Source: an uncultured Collinsella sp. | GTDB lineage: Bacteria; Actinomycetota; Coriobacteriia; Coriobacteriales; Coriobacteriaceae | Direction: 5' to 3' | Length of the DNA: 49,803 nt | NCBI GenBank assembly: GCA_902478365.1 | Contig: CABSKX010000008.1 | Span: forward strand, 1-49,803 | Part shown: piece after piece, positions 42,706 to 49,803 of the stretch | Layout: every line of letters starts with the position of its first letter | How positions within the stretch are numbered: the first letter of the stretch is position 1 | The notes under the pieces: model-generated | Told to the model about the DNA's origin: nothing | The model's input: only the letters and a program-made list of their open reading frames with translations | Databases searched by the model: none | Program-made: the position numbers and the translations under genes

Positions 42706-43812
42706 CTAGAGCTGGCTGCGCAGATGGTCAGCCATATATGGAACAGCGAAACGCACGTAACCGCGGCGCGCTTGTTCGATAACGCCGGCGTCGATGAGGC
42801 GACGGCGATACTTTTGCGCATAGTCGGGTGTGACTGACATGCGCTTCGCAACATCGGAAATGCGCGAAACGGCGTCTTCGTCATCAATCATTGCGTCGAG
42901 AAACGCGACGTCTTGGTCCGATAGCGCGGCGAGCGTCGTTTCACAAACATCGTTTTCGAAATCGGCCTTTGACGCTTCGATAGCTCCGTCGACTTGCTCT
43001 GGCGTTACGCGTTTTCCGGCCTCGCAGCGATTGGCGATGTTGTAGCCGATGAGCTGCAGCATATAGGGCGAACCTTGGGTTGCACGAGCGGCACGGAGGC
43101 GAAGATCGCCTGGAATATCAAGGTTGAGCTCTTCGAAAGCCCGTTGATAATATGCATCGACATCTCCGACTGAAAGCGGTTCGAGCGTGACTTTGCATGC
43201 GCGGTTGAGAAATGTCAGTACGCGGTCGTTGAGTGTCGCGGAGACTGCTCCCGGGAGGCCCGCCATGACGAGCGCGACGTTGAGTCCCTCGCCGACGAGC
43301 TCTTGATAGGCGGTGACGAGCTGTCTGATCTCGGGTGAATTTGCTTGGAGCTCGTCGATGAGGATGAGGGTGCCGTGTCCCTGCTCGGTCAGTTTGCGCG
43401 CGAGCTGTGTGAGTTTGAACTGAAAGCTCTTGGTCTCCTGCACGTCTCGTGTGAACTCGAGGCCTGCCGAGAACCCAAAAACACTTAGACTGCCGCTCGT
43501 GAGTTTGGGAAGGCGGCGTTTATTGACGTACGGCTCGCCTGCTTCCTGGATTTTCTCAACAATGCGCTCGAGCATATCCTCGGAGGCCACGGTGGGCGTG
43601 GCGACAACAAAGCCGAGCTTGCGTGCGCGGTCGGCAAGTTCCCACAGAAGAACCGTCTTGCCGCTGCCTCGCTGTCCAAGCATGAGCATGGCTCGGTCGC
43701 GATTGCCCGGCTCCTGCTCAAGACCGGAGATGAATGTCGAAATCACGTTCCCGCGCCCCACCAGATAGGACGGGCGATTTCCAAATGAGGGGGAGAAGAT
43801 GGTTTCAGTCAT
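42706..43812 (-). CDS. AAA/STAND-like ATPase with C-terminal winged-helix, cargo gene between direct repeats
   Basis: This is a 368-residue ATPase. Walker A is GQRGSGKTVLL (about residues 46-56) and Walker B is TLILIDELQ. A sensor-like VMAGLPGAV and the Orc1/Cdc6-type helical part (LSVGDVDAYYQRAF, GSPYMLQLIGY) follow. The end is a winged-helix (ISDVAKRMSVTPDYAQKYRRRLIDAGVIEQARRGYVRFAVP). Single proteins of this archaeal-ATPase/ORC-like group are widespread in bacteria without known function and often travel on mobile DNA. It is on the opposite strand to its neighbours, with diverged direct repeats on both sides and an odd purine-only leader. No integrase or toxin partner is seen. Confidence 0.8.
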   Translation of the reverse strand: MTETIFSPSFGNRPSYLVGRGNVISTFISGLEQEPGNRDRAMLMLGQRGSGKTVLLWELADRARKLGFVVATPTVASEDMLERIVEKIQEAGEPYVNKRRLPKLTSGSLSVFGFSAGLEFTRDVQETKSFQFKLTQLARKLTEQGHGTLILIDELQANSPEIRQLVTAYQELVGEGLNVALVMAGLPGAVSATLNDRVLTFLNRACKVTLEPLSVGDVDAYYQRAFEELNLDIPGDLRLRAARATQGSPYMLQLIGYNIANRCEAGKRVTPEQVDGAIEASKADFENDVCETTLAALSDQDVAFLDAMIDDEDAVSRISDVAKRMSVTPDYAQKYRRRLIDAGVIEQARRGYVRFAVPYMADHLRSQL

Positions 43813-43814
43813 AA

Positions 43815-43856
43815 GTCTCCTTTCCTTTTTTTCCTATTTTTTCCTTTCTTTCCTAT
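43815..43856 (-). promoter_or_regulatory. purine-only leader of the ATPase gene with repeated AGGAAA
   Basis: Read on the minus strand, the 42 bases before the ATG are nearly all A and G, with AGGAAA or AAGGAAA repeated about five times and ending AAAGGAGACTT. The last AGGAG is a good ribosome-binding site. The runs are prone to slippage. Confidence 0.6.
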
Positions 43857-43871
43857 TCAGTCAAATAACCC

Positions 43872-43931
43872 GCCGGAGAGGGCGGCTGCGTGGGCCTCGT
43901 CGGCAAGAATCTCGACATCGCCTGCGACTAG
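43872..43931 (+). pseudogene. 3' fragment of a DUF4867-gene allele
   Basis: The frame encodes A-G-EGGCVGLVGKNLDIACD-stop, against A-A-EGGYVGLIGKNLDIACD-stop in the intact gene at 41866-42510. Differences are mainly third-base (GTA/GTG, AAA/AAG, AAC/AAT), so this piece diverged as coding DNA before it was moved here. No start and no upstream part exist. Confidence 0.8.
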
Positions 43932-44041
43932 AATCTTCCGTTTCGATCTGTAACATCTAGCGGGCTAAATCGTCTCTACCTGTTACAGATCGAGACAAAC
44001 CGCCCAAACCACCACAAAGGTGCCTGTCCCCTTTGTGGTGG
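43881..44041. repeat. direct repeat, right copy, flanking the ATPase gene
   Basis: Matches 42460-42701 less one palindrome unit. It contains the third 57-bp-type palindrome (43941-43995) and the CCACCACAA/TTGTGGTGG hairpin ending at 44041. The 150 bases from there to the GH1 gene show nothing that I recognise. Confidence 0.85.
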
Positions 44042-44193
44042 TTTGGCGGGCGAGTATCAAAAAGTGTCAGACGGGGCAGCTGCCGGGCGTCTGCGCACGA
44101 AAAGAAGTGTCGGCCTGTGCCGCTGTCGTTGAACGAGGTCCTATTTGTAGGGATACTGAAACCACGACAAGCAGCGTATGAAAGGATCGATGC

Positions 44194-45624
44194 ATGGCTT
44201 TCCGTAAAGACTTCTTGTGGGGCGGCGCAACGGCTGCCAACCAGTGCGAGGGCGCCTACAACGTGGACGGCCGCGGCCTGGCCAACGTGGACGTGGCTCC
44301 GCACGGCCCCGAGCGCTATGCGGTGGTCTCCGGCCAGCGCAAGATGCTCGACTTCGAGGACGGCTATTACTATCCCGCGCAGACCGGCATCGATTTCTAT
44401 CACCATTACAAGGAGGACATCGCCCTCTTTGCCGAGATGGGCTTTAAGACCTTCCGCATGAGCCTGGCTTGGACCCGCATTTTCCCCAACGGCGACGAGA
44501 CCGAGCCCAACGAGGCTGGCCTGGCCTTCTACGAGGACGTATTCCGCGAGTGTCAGGCGCACGGCATCGAGCCACTCGTTACCATCACGCACTTCGACTG
44601 CCCGATTCACCTCATCAAGGAGTACGGCGGCTGGCGCAACCGCAAGCTCATCGACTTCTACAAGAACCTCGCGACCACGATCTTCACCCGCTACAAGGGT
44701 CTGGTGAAGTACTGGCTTACCTTCAACGAGATCAATATGATCTTGCAGCTGCCGTTTATGGGTGCCGGTCTGGTCTTTGAGGAGGGCGAGAACAAGGAGG
44801 CTGTCGAGTACCTGGCCGCCCACAACGAGCTCGTCGCCAGCGCTTGGGCAACCAAGATCGCCCACGAGATCGACCCCGAGGTCAAGATTGGCTGCATGCT
44901 CGCCGCAGGTAGCTACTACCCCTATAGCTGCCGTCCGGGCGATGTGCGCCAGGCGCAGCTCGACAATCAGGACAATTACTTCTTCGTCGACGTCCAGAGC
45001 CGCGGCTACTACCCGGCCTATGCCGTCAAGAAGCTCGAGCGCTTGGGCATCGATGTGGGTATGACCGACGAGGACCGTGAGATTCTGGCCGCCAACACCG
45101 TCGACTTCATCAGCTTTAGCTACTACAGCACCCGCTGCTCTGCCGGTGCCGACAACCCCGATGTCGAGCGCACCCAGGGTAACGCCTTCGCCGGCGCCAA
45201 GAACCCCTACCTGCAGGAGAGCCAGTGGGGCTGGGCCATCGATCCGCTGGGCTTCCGCATCACCCTCAACGACCTGTACGACCGTTATCAGAAGCCGCTG
45301 TTTGCGGTTGAGAACGGTCTGGGTGCCAAGGATGTTGTCGAGGAGGATGGCTCCATCAACGACGACTACCGTATCGACTACCTGCGCCAGCATATCGCCG
45401 CGATGCGTGATGCGGTGACCGAGGACGGCGTTGACCTGCTGGGCTACACCACCTGGGGCCCGATCGACCTGGTGTCTGCCGGCACAGGCGAGATGTCCAA
45501 GCGCTACGGCTTTATCTATGTCGACCGCGATGATGCGGGCAACGGCACTCTCAAGCGTTCCAAGAAGAAGAGCTTCGACTGGTACAAGCATGTCATTGAA
45601 ACGAACGGTGAGGACCTGTCCTAA
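44194..45624 (+). CDS. 6-phospho-beta-glucosidase (GH1)
   Basis: This is a 476-residue glycoside hydrolase family 1 enzyme. The N-terminal FLWGGATAANQCEGAYN, the acid/base E179 in LTFNEIN and the nucleophile E373 in FAVENGLG are all present. The C-terminal SKRYGFIYVDRDD with following KRSKKKSFDWY is the pattern of 6-phospho-glycosidases, whose Ser/Lys/Tyr bind the sugar phosphate. It would split PTS-imported beta-glucosides such as cellobiose-P or arbutin-P. No PTS permease or antiterminator is adjacent. AAAGGA at 44179-44184 serves the ATG. Confidence 0.93.
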   Translation: MAFRKDFLWGGATAANQCEGAYNVDGRGLANVDVAPHGPERYAVVSGQRKMLDFEDGYYYPAQTGIDFYHHYKEDIALFAEMGFKTFRMSLAWTRIFPNGDETEPNEAGLAFYEDVFRECQAHGIEPLVTITHFDCPIHLIKEYGGWRNRKLIDFYKNLATTIFTRYKGLVKYWLTFNEINMILQLPFMGAGLVFEEGENKEAVEYLAAHNELVASAWATKIAHEIDPEVKIGCMLAAGSYYPYSCRPGDVRQAQLDNQDNYFFVDVQSRGYYPAYAVKKLERLGIDVGMTDEDREILAANTVDFISFSYYSTRCSAGADNPDVERTQGNAFAGAKNPYLQESQWGWAIDPLGFRITLNDLYDRYQKPLFAVENGLGAKDVVEEDGSINDDYRIDYLRQHIAAMRDAVTEDGVDLLGYTTWGPIDLVSAGTGEMSKRYGFIYVDRDDAGNGTLKRSKKKSFDWYKHVIETNGEDLS

Positions 45625-45660
45625 GGGCACTGAGGCGCTCAACTTCAGAGTCTCCTAACC

Positions 45661-45699
45661 AAGGCGCCCGGCGAGCAGTTAATGCATGCCGGGCGCCTT
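45661..45699 (+). terminator. hairpin after the GH1 gene
   Basis: AAGGCGCCCGGC (45661-45672) and GCCGGGCGCCTT (45688-45699), a perfect 12-bp stem 36 bases after the stop. No strong T-run. Confidence 0.65.
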
Positions 45700-45751
45700 G
45701 CCGTCTGCGGATTTTGGGACATGCGGCCCGCTTTTTCGACCCATCTGTCGG

Positions 45752-45757
45752 TACACT
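45752..45757 (+). promoter_or_regulatory. -10-like element next to the sensor start codon
   Basis: TACACT ends 9 bases before the ATG at 45767. If this is the promoter, the transcript starts about 3 bases before the ATG and would be leaderless. This agrees with the lack of a ribosome-binding site there. Confidence 0.3.
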
Positions 45758-45766
45758 AAAAGCACT

Positions 45767-47650
45767 ATGGGTACCCGCGAGCGACATATCGGCAACGCGG
45801 CCGCCCGATCCGCACCCGTGGCGGATCCCAGGGGCGGCAGGCTCTTCGCCATGCCGCGATTCCTTGTTGGCATAACACATCAGGTGTACCGCCACCGCGT
45901 CTTTGCTATCGCCGGTGTCATCACCGCGATGTTCCTCATGCTTTTGGCAGTCTTGCCGGCACTGTTCGCCTTCGACCCCAAACTTTCTAACGCCGTGCCA
46001 GCCTATGGCGGGGTGTCCGAAGAGGTCGTGGATGCGCTCGCCCACTCGAGCTCTCTCCCGCTGCTTGTCGCCGCAATTATATTTTCGATCTGGGGCGTAT
46101 CGGTCTATCTGCGCTGTTTGGACTATGTGCTGCGCCGCCGCCTTGTTGCCGTCGCCACCATCTGCGCCCTGTGGATGATCGAAGTCATTCTCAAGTACAA
46201 GTCGTTCACGCCGTTCTATGCCACCGTGCTGTGGTACCTGTACTACGTGCCCATGACACTCATTCCGCTGCTCTACCAGTTGTGTGGTCTGCGCCTTGCG
46301 GGCCTGGAGCAACACCGCCTGGGTCGCCGCTACTGCGCTGCGCTGTGGATTGTGGCTATCCTGCTTATCGGATTTGTGCTCACCAACGATTTTCACCAGC
46401 AGGTCTTCCACTTTGACCGTACAAGCGACACCTGGAGCAACGATTACACGTACGGCTGGGGTTATTTCGCCGTCCTCGTGTGGACGGCCTTTAACTTTGT
46501 GGCCTTTTTTATCCTGGTGGGCCGGTCCTCGTCCTTTCGCATCCAACGTTTCTCGGGCACGGCGGCGCTCGTGCTGCTGGGCGGTGCGTTCTTTGCCATC
46601 TCATATGCGTTGCGTGTGCCCTGGGCATGGAGGCTCAACTTCTCGCTCGTCTATTGCGTCTTGTGCGTGGTGGCGATGGAAATCTGTCTCGATTGCGGTG
46701 TCGTTCCGTCATATCACGACATCGCCGGCATTTTCGACACCTTGCCGCTTGACCTCAAAGTTCTAACGCGCGACCTGCAGGAAGTCTATGCCACGCCAGT
46801 GTCAAAGCCAATGCCGGTAGGCGTGCGCGAGGAGTTGCGGACCCAGGCGCACGGCCGCGCCCATGCCTTTGCCGTGGCGTCCGATCCCGATGTGATGTAC
46901 CGTGCCTTTCCACTGCTGGGCGGATCGGCCCTGCTTGCCCAAGACGTGTCGGATCTCAACGAGCTTAACCGTGAACTGGCACATCGTCGTATGGAGCTGC
47001 AGCGTCAAAATGAGCTGCTCGCCGCCGACTACGACCTTAAGACGCACCTGGCAGATCAAGAGGCCGAGACCTTGCTGGTCCAAGACGTGGACCAGGCGCT
47101 TGCCCGCGCGCTCGAAGGGATGTACGACCTGCTGAGCTCGCTGCCGCCGTTGACCGACGAGGCGTCTTCACATGAGCGTTACCGCATGTTGCAGCGCGCC
47201 AAGATGCTTGTCGCCTATTGCAAGCGCAAGGGATCGCTCACGTTGGCGCAGCACGGGGAGAGCGGTTTTGATCGCGACCGCATTCAGCTTATCGCCAACG
47301 AGCTCGCAAGCGACCTGCGCACCATCGATATCGATTGCGCCTCGATTATCGCCATACGGCGCCCGATGCACGCCAGTACGGTAAGCGCCCTGTACGACTG
47401 CGTGTATGACTTTGCGTTTTTTGCCTACACCACCGACCATCCGGCGCTTATGTATCACTTGGGCGACCATGACCGATGCAGTGTCGAGCTGCGTGCCGCG
47501 CTTTTTTCCAACGATGATGCAGATCTTTCGCAGACGCCCGCTGCGCAAGAGCTCGAAAGCGCTCTGCAAGGGCGCAACGTGGCATACCGCCTTGAGGGCG
47601 AGCCCGGCCAGCTGCGCATGATCGTCTTGATGCCGAGGGCGGGTGAGTGA
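45767..47650 (+). CDS. multi-helix membrane sensor with degenerate kinase-like C-terminus
   Basis: This is a 627-residue protein. Residues about 30-310 hold about eight membrane helices with short loops, like the 7TM sensor domains of some histidine kinases. A long charged coiled-coil follows (about 385-450: LNELNRELAHRRMELQRQNELLAADYDLKTHLADQ). The last 170 residues resemble a kinase core in layout (MLQRAKMLVAYCKRKGSLTL), but there is no H-box (H-[DE]) and no N- or G-box, so no ATP-binding or phosphotransfer site. It is the first gene of an operon with a real kinase and regulator, so it may be their sensory partner. Start at ATG 45767; 45851 is an alternative with a better upstream GGCAGG. 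Confidence 0.65.
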   Translation: MGTRERHIGNAAARSAPVADPRGGRLFAMPRFLVGITHQVYRHRVFAIAGVITAMFLMLLAVLPALFAFDPKLSNAVPAYGGVSEEVVDALAHSSSLPLLVAAIIFSIWGVSVYLRCLDYVLRRRLVAVATICALWMIEVILKYKSFTPFYATVLWYLYYVPMTLIPLLYQLCGLRLAGLEQHRLGRRYCAALWIVAILLIGFVLTNDFHQQVFHFDRTSDTWSNDYTYGWGYFAVLVWTAFNFVAFFILVGRSSSFRIQRFSGTAALVLLGGAFFAISYALRVPWAWRLNFSLVYCVLCVVAMEICLDCGVVPSYHDIAGIFDTLPLDLKVLTRDLQEVYATPVSKPMPVGVREELRTQAHGRAHAFAVASDPDVMYRAFPLLGGSALLAQDVSDLNELNRELAHRRMELQRQNELLAADYDLKTHLADQEAETLLVQDVDQALARALEGMYDLLSSLPPLTDEASSHERYRMLQRAKMLVAYCKRKGSLTLAQHGESGFDRDRIQLIANELASDLRTIDIDCASIIAIRRPMHASTVSALYDCVYDFAFFAYTTDHPALMYHLGDHDRCSVELRAALFSNDDADLSQTPAAQELESALQGRNVAYRLEGEPGQLRMIVLMPRAGE

Positions 47651-47652
47651 CG

Positions 47653-49146
47653 ATGCAGATTTCGCTCATTCTTCCCCAAATCGTTGCGCTCGATGTTGTC
47701 TTTGCCCTGGCTGCGTGTCTGCAGACGATCCACGTCCCGCTCATCGCATCGCGCCGCTCGTCCTATAACCGTAAGGTGATTTGTGCCTACGAGGCGAGCC
47801 TTGTGCTTCACCTAATTATTTCGGCGCTCATCTTGTTCGCGTTGTCTGGCTCATATCTGGTGGCGCCGCTTGACGTTTGCGCCAGGGCAATGGGCGGAGC
47901 GTTGTGGCTCAATGCCGTGATCTTTGCCTGCGGCATGGTGCTTATGGTGCACTATCGTCGCCCCGTCATGCTGGCCGAACTGTTGCTCGTTGCCGCCGTG
48001 ACACCGCCGGTGGTTTTTGCCATGGGCTCGGCGTGGACCACGGTCCTTATCGCAGAGGGAGCGTTTTTCCTGTTCCGCTCCATTGCGGCGCTCTTGATGG
48101 ATGTCCGCAACCGCCAGGAGGATATCACCGCGTTCTCGACGATCGAAACCATCAACGTGATTCCCGTGGGCATCCTGTATCTGGACCCGAGGGGCCGTCC
48201 GCTGCTCATGAACCGCTGCATGCGAAAAAACCTGGTGGAGCTTCATATGCCCACCGACCTAGGCGATATGAGCGGTACATGGAACGACCTGCGCAAACTC
48301 AGCATGCAAATGCCCGAAAGCAGCCAGAACCGCGTGCGGATTAATCTGGACCGCTTTGGTGAGGCGCGCGTTGTGGTCGAGGTTTCTCCCGCCGAGATTC
48401 GCTTGTTCGTGCACGATGACGTTATGGTTTCGGGCCGCCTCTTCGAGCGCATCATCGGTCTGGATGTAACAGAGTATGCGCATGCCCATGATCGCCTAGC
48501 GCAAGCCAACCACCTGCTTGAGCTTGCGGGCCAAGAGCTCCAAGCCCAGATCGAAGAAGTCAAAAAAGTTGCTGACAATGCGGCCTATCTGCGTATGCGC
48601 GCTCGCGTGCACGACGTGATCGGGCAGCGCCTGTCCATTCTCCATCGTTATCTGGAGGAAGGGCGCCTGGATGACGAGTCACTCGAGCAGATCGACCCGC
48701 TGCTGCGCTCAATCGCTGCCGATCTGCGCAGCGGGGGCGACAGCGAACCGGCAGAGCAACTGGGCGATATCGTCCATGCCTTTGGCCTGGTGAGCGTGCA
48801 GATCGATGTGGAGGGCGAGCTGCCAAACGACGCGCGTGTCGCCGCAGCATTTTTGCAGATTATCCGCGAAGCCTCGACCAATGCCACCAAGCATGCACAG
48901 GCCCATCAGGTCCATGTGCGCCTGTGGCAGGAGGGGACAGAAGACGGCGCTGTCGCGCGGATGGTCGTTTCTAACGACGGCGCGCCTGCACCCGTATCGT
49001 ATCGCGAGGGAACGGGTATCCCAGGTATGAGGCATGTCGCACAGAATCTGGGCGGCAGCCTGGAAGTCCACACCGCCCCGCCCTTCACGCTTACGGTGTC
49101 CATCCCGCTCGCCTCCAGCGCCACGGCCCAAAGGAGAAGTTCATGA
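47653..49146 (+). CDS. membrane histidine kinase with PAS-like domain
   Basis: This is a 497-residue kinase. About six helices (1-150) lead to a PAS-like domain (about 160-275: INVIPVGILYLDPRGRPLLMN). A coiled-coil follows (280-310), then a HisKA_3-like box RARVHDVIGQRLS with H320 next to D321, and a HATPase with an N-box in IIREASTNATKHAQA and a G-box in REGTGIPGMRHVAQNLGG. The start lies 2 bases after the previous stop; a GTG at 47647 overlapping that stop is possible. Its end overlaps the regulator start (ATGA). The signal is unknown. Confidence 0.85.
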   Translation: MQISLILPQIVALDVVFALAACLQTIHVPLIASRRSSYNRKVICAYEASLVLHLIISALILFALSGSYLVAPLDVCARAMGGALWLNAVIFACGMVLMVHYRRPVMLAELLLVAAVTPPVVFAMGSAWTTVLIAEGAFFLFRSIAALLMDVRNRQEDITAFSTIETINVIPVGILYLDPRGRPLLMNRCMRKNLVELHMPTDLGDMSGTWNDLRKLSMQMPESSQNRVRINLDRFGEARVVVEVSPAEIRLFVHDDVMVSGRLFERIIGLDVTEYAHAHDRLAQANHLLELAGQELQAQIEEVKKVADNAAYLRMRARVHDVIGQRLSILHRYLEEGRLDDESLEQIDPLLRSIAADLRSGGDSEPAEQLGDIVHAFGLVSVQIDVEGELPNDARVAAAFLQIIREASTNATKHAQAHQVHVRLWQEGTEDGAVARMVVSNDGAPAPVSYREGTGIPGMRHVAQNLGGSLEVHTAPPFTLTVSIPLASSATAQRRSS

Positions 49147-49763
49147 TTCGCGTGTTAATCGTCGAAGACCAGGCTATCTTGCGCGAGAGCCTGGCGCGCT
49201 CCGTTGGCGATCAGCCCGATATGACCGTTGTTTCCGCCATTGCCGATGCTTCCGAGGCCTTGGACGTTGTGCTCAAGGAGCGCCCGGACATGATACTGAT
49301 GGACGTATGCACCGAGCATGATTCCAACGGCATCGTGGCGGCGGCGCGCATTAAAGAACAACTGCCCGAGTGCCGCGTCATTATCATGACGGGTATGCCC
49401 GAAATCACCTTTGTGGACCAGGCGCGCGAGGCGGGCGTCGACAGCTTTGTGTACAAGAACGTCGGTATCGACGAGCTATTCGCCGTGATGCGCTCCACGC
49501 TGGCGGGTTACTGCACGTTTCCCAAGCCGCCCGAGAGCATCTTCTCGGGCACGGCGGCCCTCGACGATGTCGAGCTGTCGATCTTGCGCCTTGCCTGCGA
49601 GGGTAAGAGCCGCCGCGAGATCGCGGCCGAGCTGTTTATGAGCGAGGGCACCATCAAACGCCGCATCTCGGAGATTCTCAATAAGACCGGCTACGACAAC
49701 ATCATGCGCTTGGCCGTGCGCGCAGTAACGGAGGGCAGCATCGTTCCCAACATGGAGCGCTAG
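49143..49763 (+). CDS. NarL/LuxR-family response regulator
   Basis: This is a 206-residue regulator. The receiver has E8/D9, D54 in ILMDVCTEHDSNG (the usual MPxxxG after the Asp is replaced), T83 and K105 in FVYKN. The C-terminal HTH (about 142-200: LDDVELSILRLACEGKSRREIAAELFMSEGTIKRRISEIL) is LuxR-type. AGGAGAAG (49131-49138) serves the ATG. It is the output of the three-gene signalling operon; no target is evident in the window. The final 40 bases of the window show nothing recognisable. Confidence 0.92.
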   Translation: MIRVLIVEDQAILRESLARSVGDQPDMTVVSAIADASEALDVVLKERPDMILMDVCTEHDSNGIVAAARIKEQLPECRVIIMTGMPEITFVDQAREAGVDSFVYKNVGIDELFAVMRSTLAGYCTFPKPPESIFSGTAALDDVELSILRLACEGKSRREIAAELFMSEGTIKRRISEILNKTGYDNIMRLAVRAVTEGSIVPNMER

Positions 49764-49803
49764 CGCTCGTTACGCATCGGCATAAAGCGGCGGGGCCGCA
49801 GGA

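Noticed and set aside
42706..43812. IS21-type IstB helper ATPase or a transposase
   Set aside because: The protein has an Orc/Cdc6-like helical part and a winged-helix end, not the IstB layout, and there is no partner transposase or terminal inverted repeat bounding the gene.
44041..44193. LicT/BglG-type antiterminator site before the GH1 gene
   Set aside because: No sequence resembling the conserved RAT consensus and no terminator overlapping it. No antiterminator or PTS gene is adjacent.

Overview
This is a GC-rich, densely packed chromosomal segment from an anaerobic, hydrogen-producing actinobacterium. It most likely comes from the class Coriobacteriia, and Collinsella is my best guess. 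That placement is an inference from gene content and sequence style: an Ech-type energy-converting hydrogenase, LuxS, sortase-anchored pilin-like repeats, NarL-type two-component systems, and many long palindromic intergenic repeats. No rRNA, tRNA, CRISPR array, prophage or complete insertion sequence was found.

Layout. 1-867: an intergenic region with GGAAAG/CTTTCC repeats, then a small orphan IS3/IS150-type helix-turn-helix protein. 1013-6690: a five-gene Ech-like [NiFe]-hydrogenase operon whose antiporter-like and NuoH-like membrane subunits are fused into one 960-residue protein. 6691-15400: a 2457-residue LPXTG surface protein (VWA domain plus 13 isopeptide-type repeats), flanked on each side by a pair of roughly 155-bp palindromic elements. 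15401-17172 (minus strand): a NarL-type response regulator and histidine kinase, divergent from an ABC-2 exporter (17383-20710). 20838-24226: a MacB/FtsX-type ABC system. 24336-32727: a DUF362 ferredoxin-like protein, a membrane-anchored alpha/beta hydrolase, a hemolysin-III protein, a CorC-type CBS protein, a stand-alone cyanophycin-synthetase N-like domain, a YtxH protein, a PRC-barrel-like protein and a polysaccharide-deacetylase homologue with most metal-site residues replaced.

33102-36217 is the most interesting locus. A long structured leader precedes a protein that has MgtE-type cytoplasmic Mg2+-sensor domains on a membrane part lacking the MgtE pore signature. It is followed 8 bases later by an NRAMP homologue whose metal-site residues (DPGN to DAGG, and MPH to APW) point to the Mg2+-transporting NRMT branch. 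I propose a sensor plus transporter pair for magnesium.

36300-49803: a MITE-like element, an OatA-type acyltransferase, ribokinase and nucleoside hydrolase (ribose salvage), luxS, a DUF4867 cupin-like gene, and an AAA ATPase gene. The ATPase gene lies between two diverged direct repeats that include the 3' end of the DUF4867 gene. Then come a GH1 6-phospho-beta-glucosidase and a three-gene signalling operon (a degenerate kinase-like membrane sensor, a true histidine kinase and a NarL-type regulator).

Several families of intergenic palindromes recur: the paired elements around the adhesin, a short hairpin placed exactly at TAG stop codons (three copies), and a 57-bp palindrome (three copies) around the ATPase gene. 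None matches a named family I recognise.
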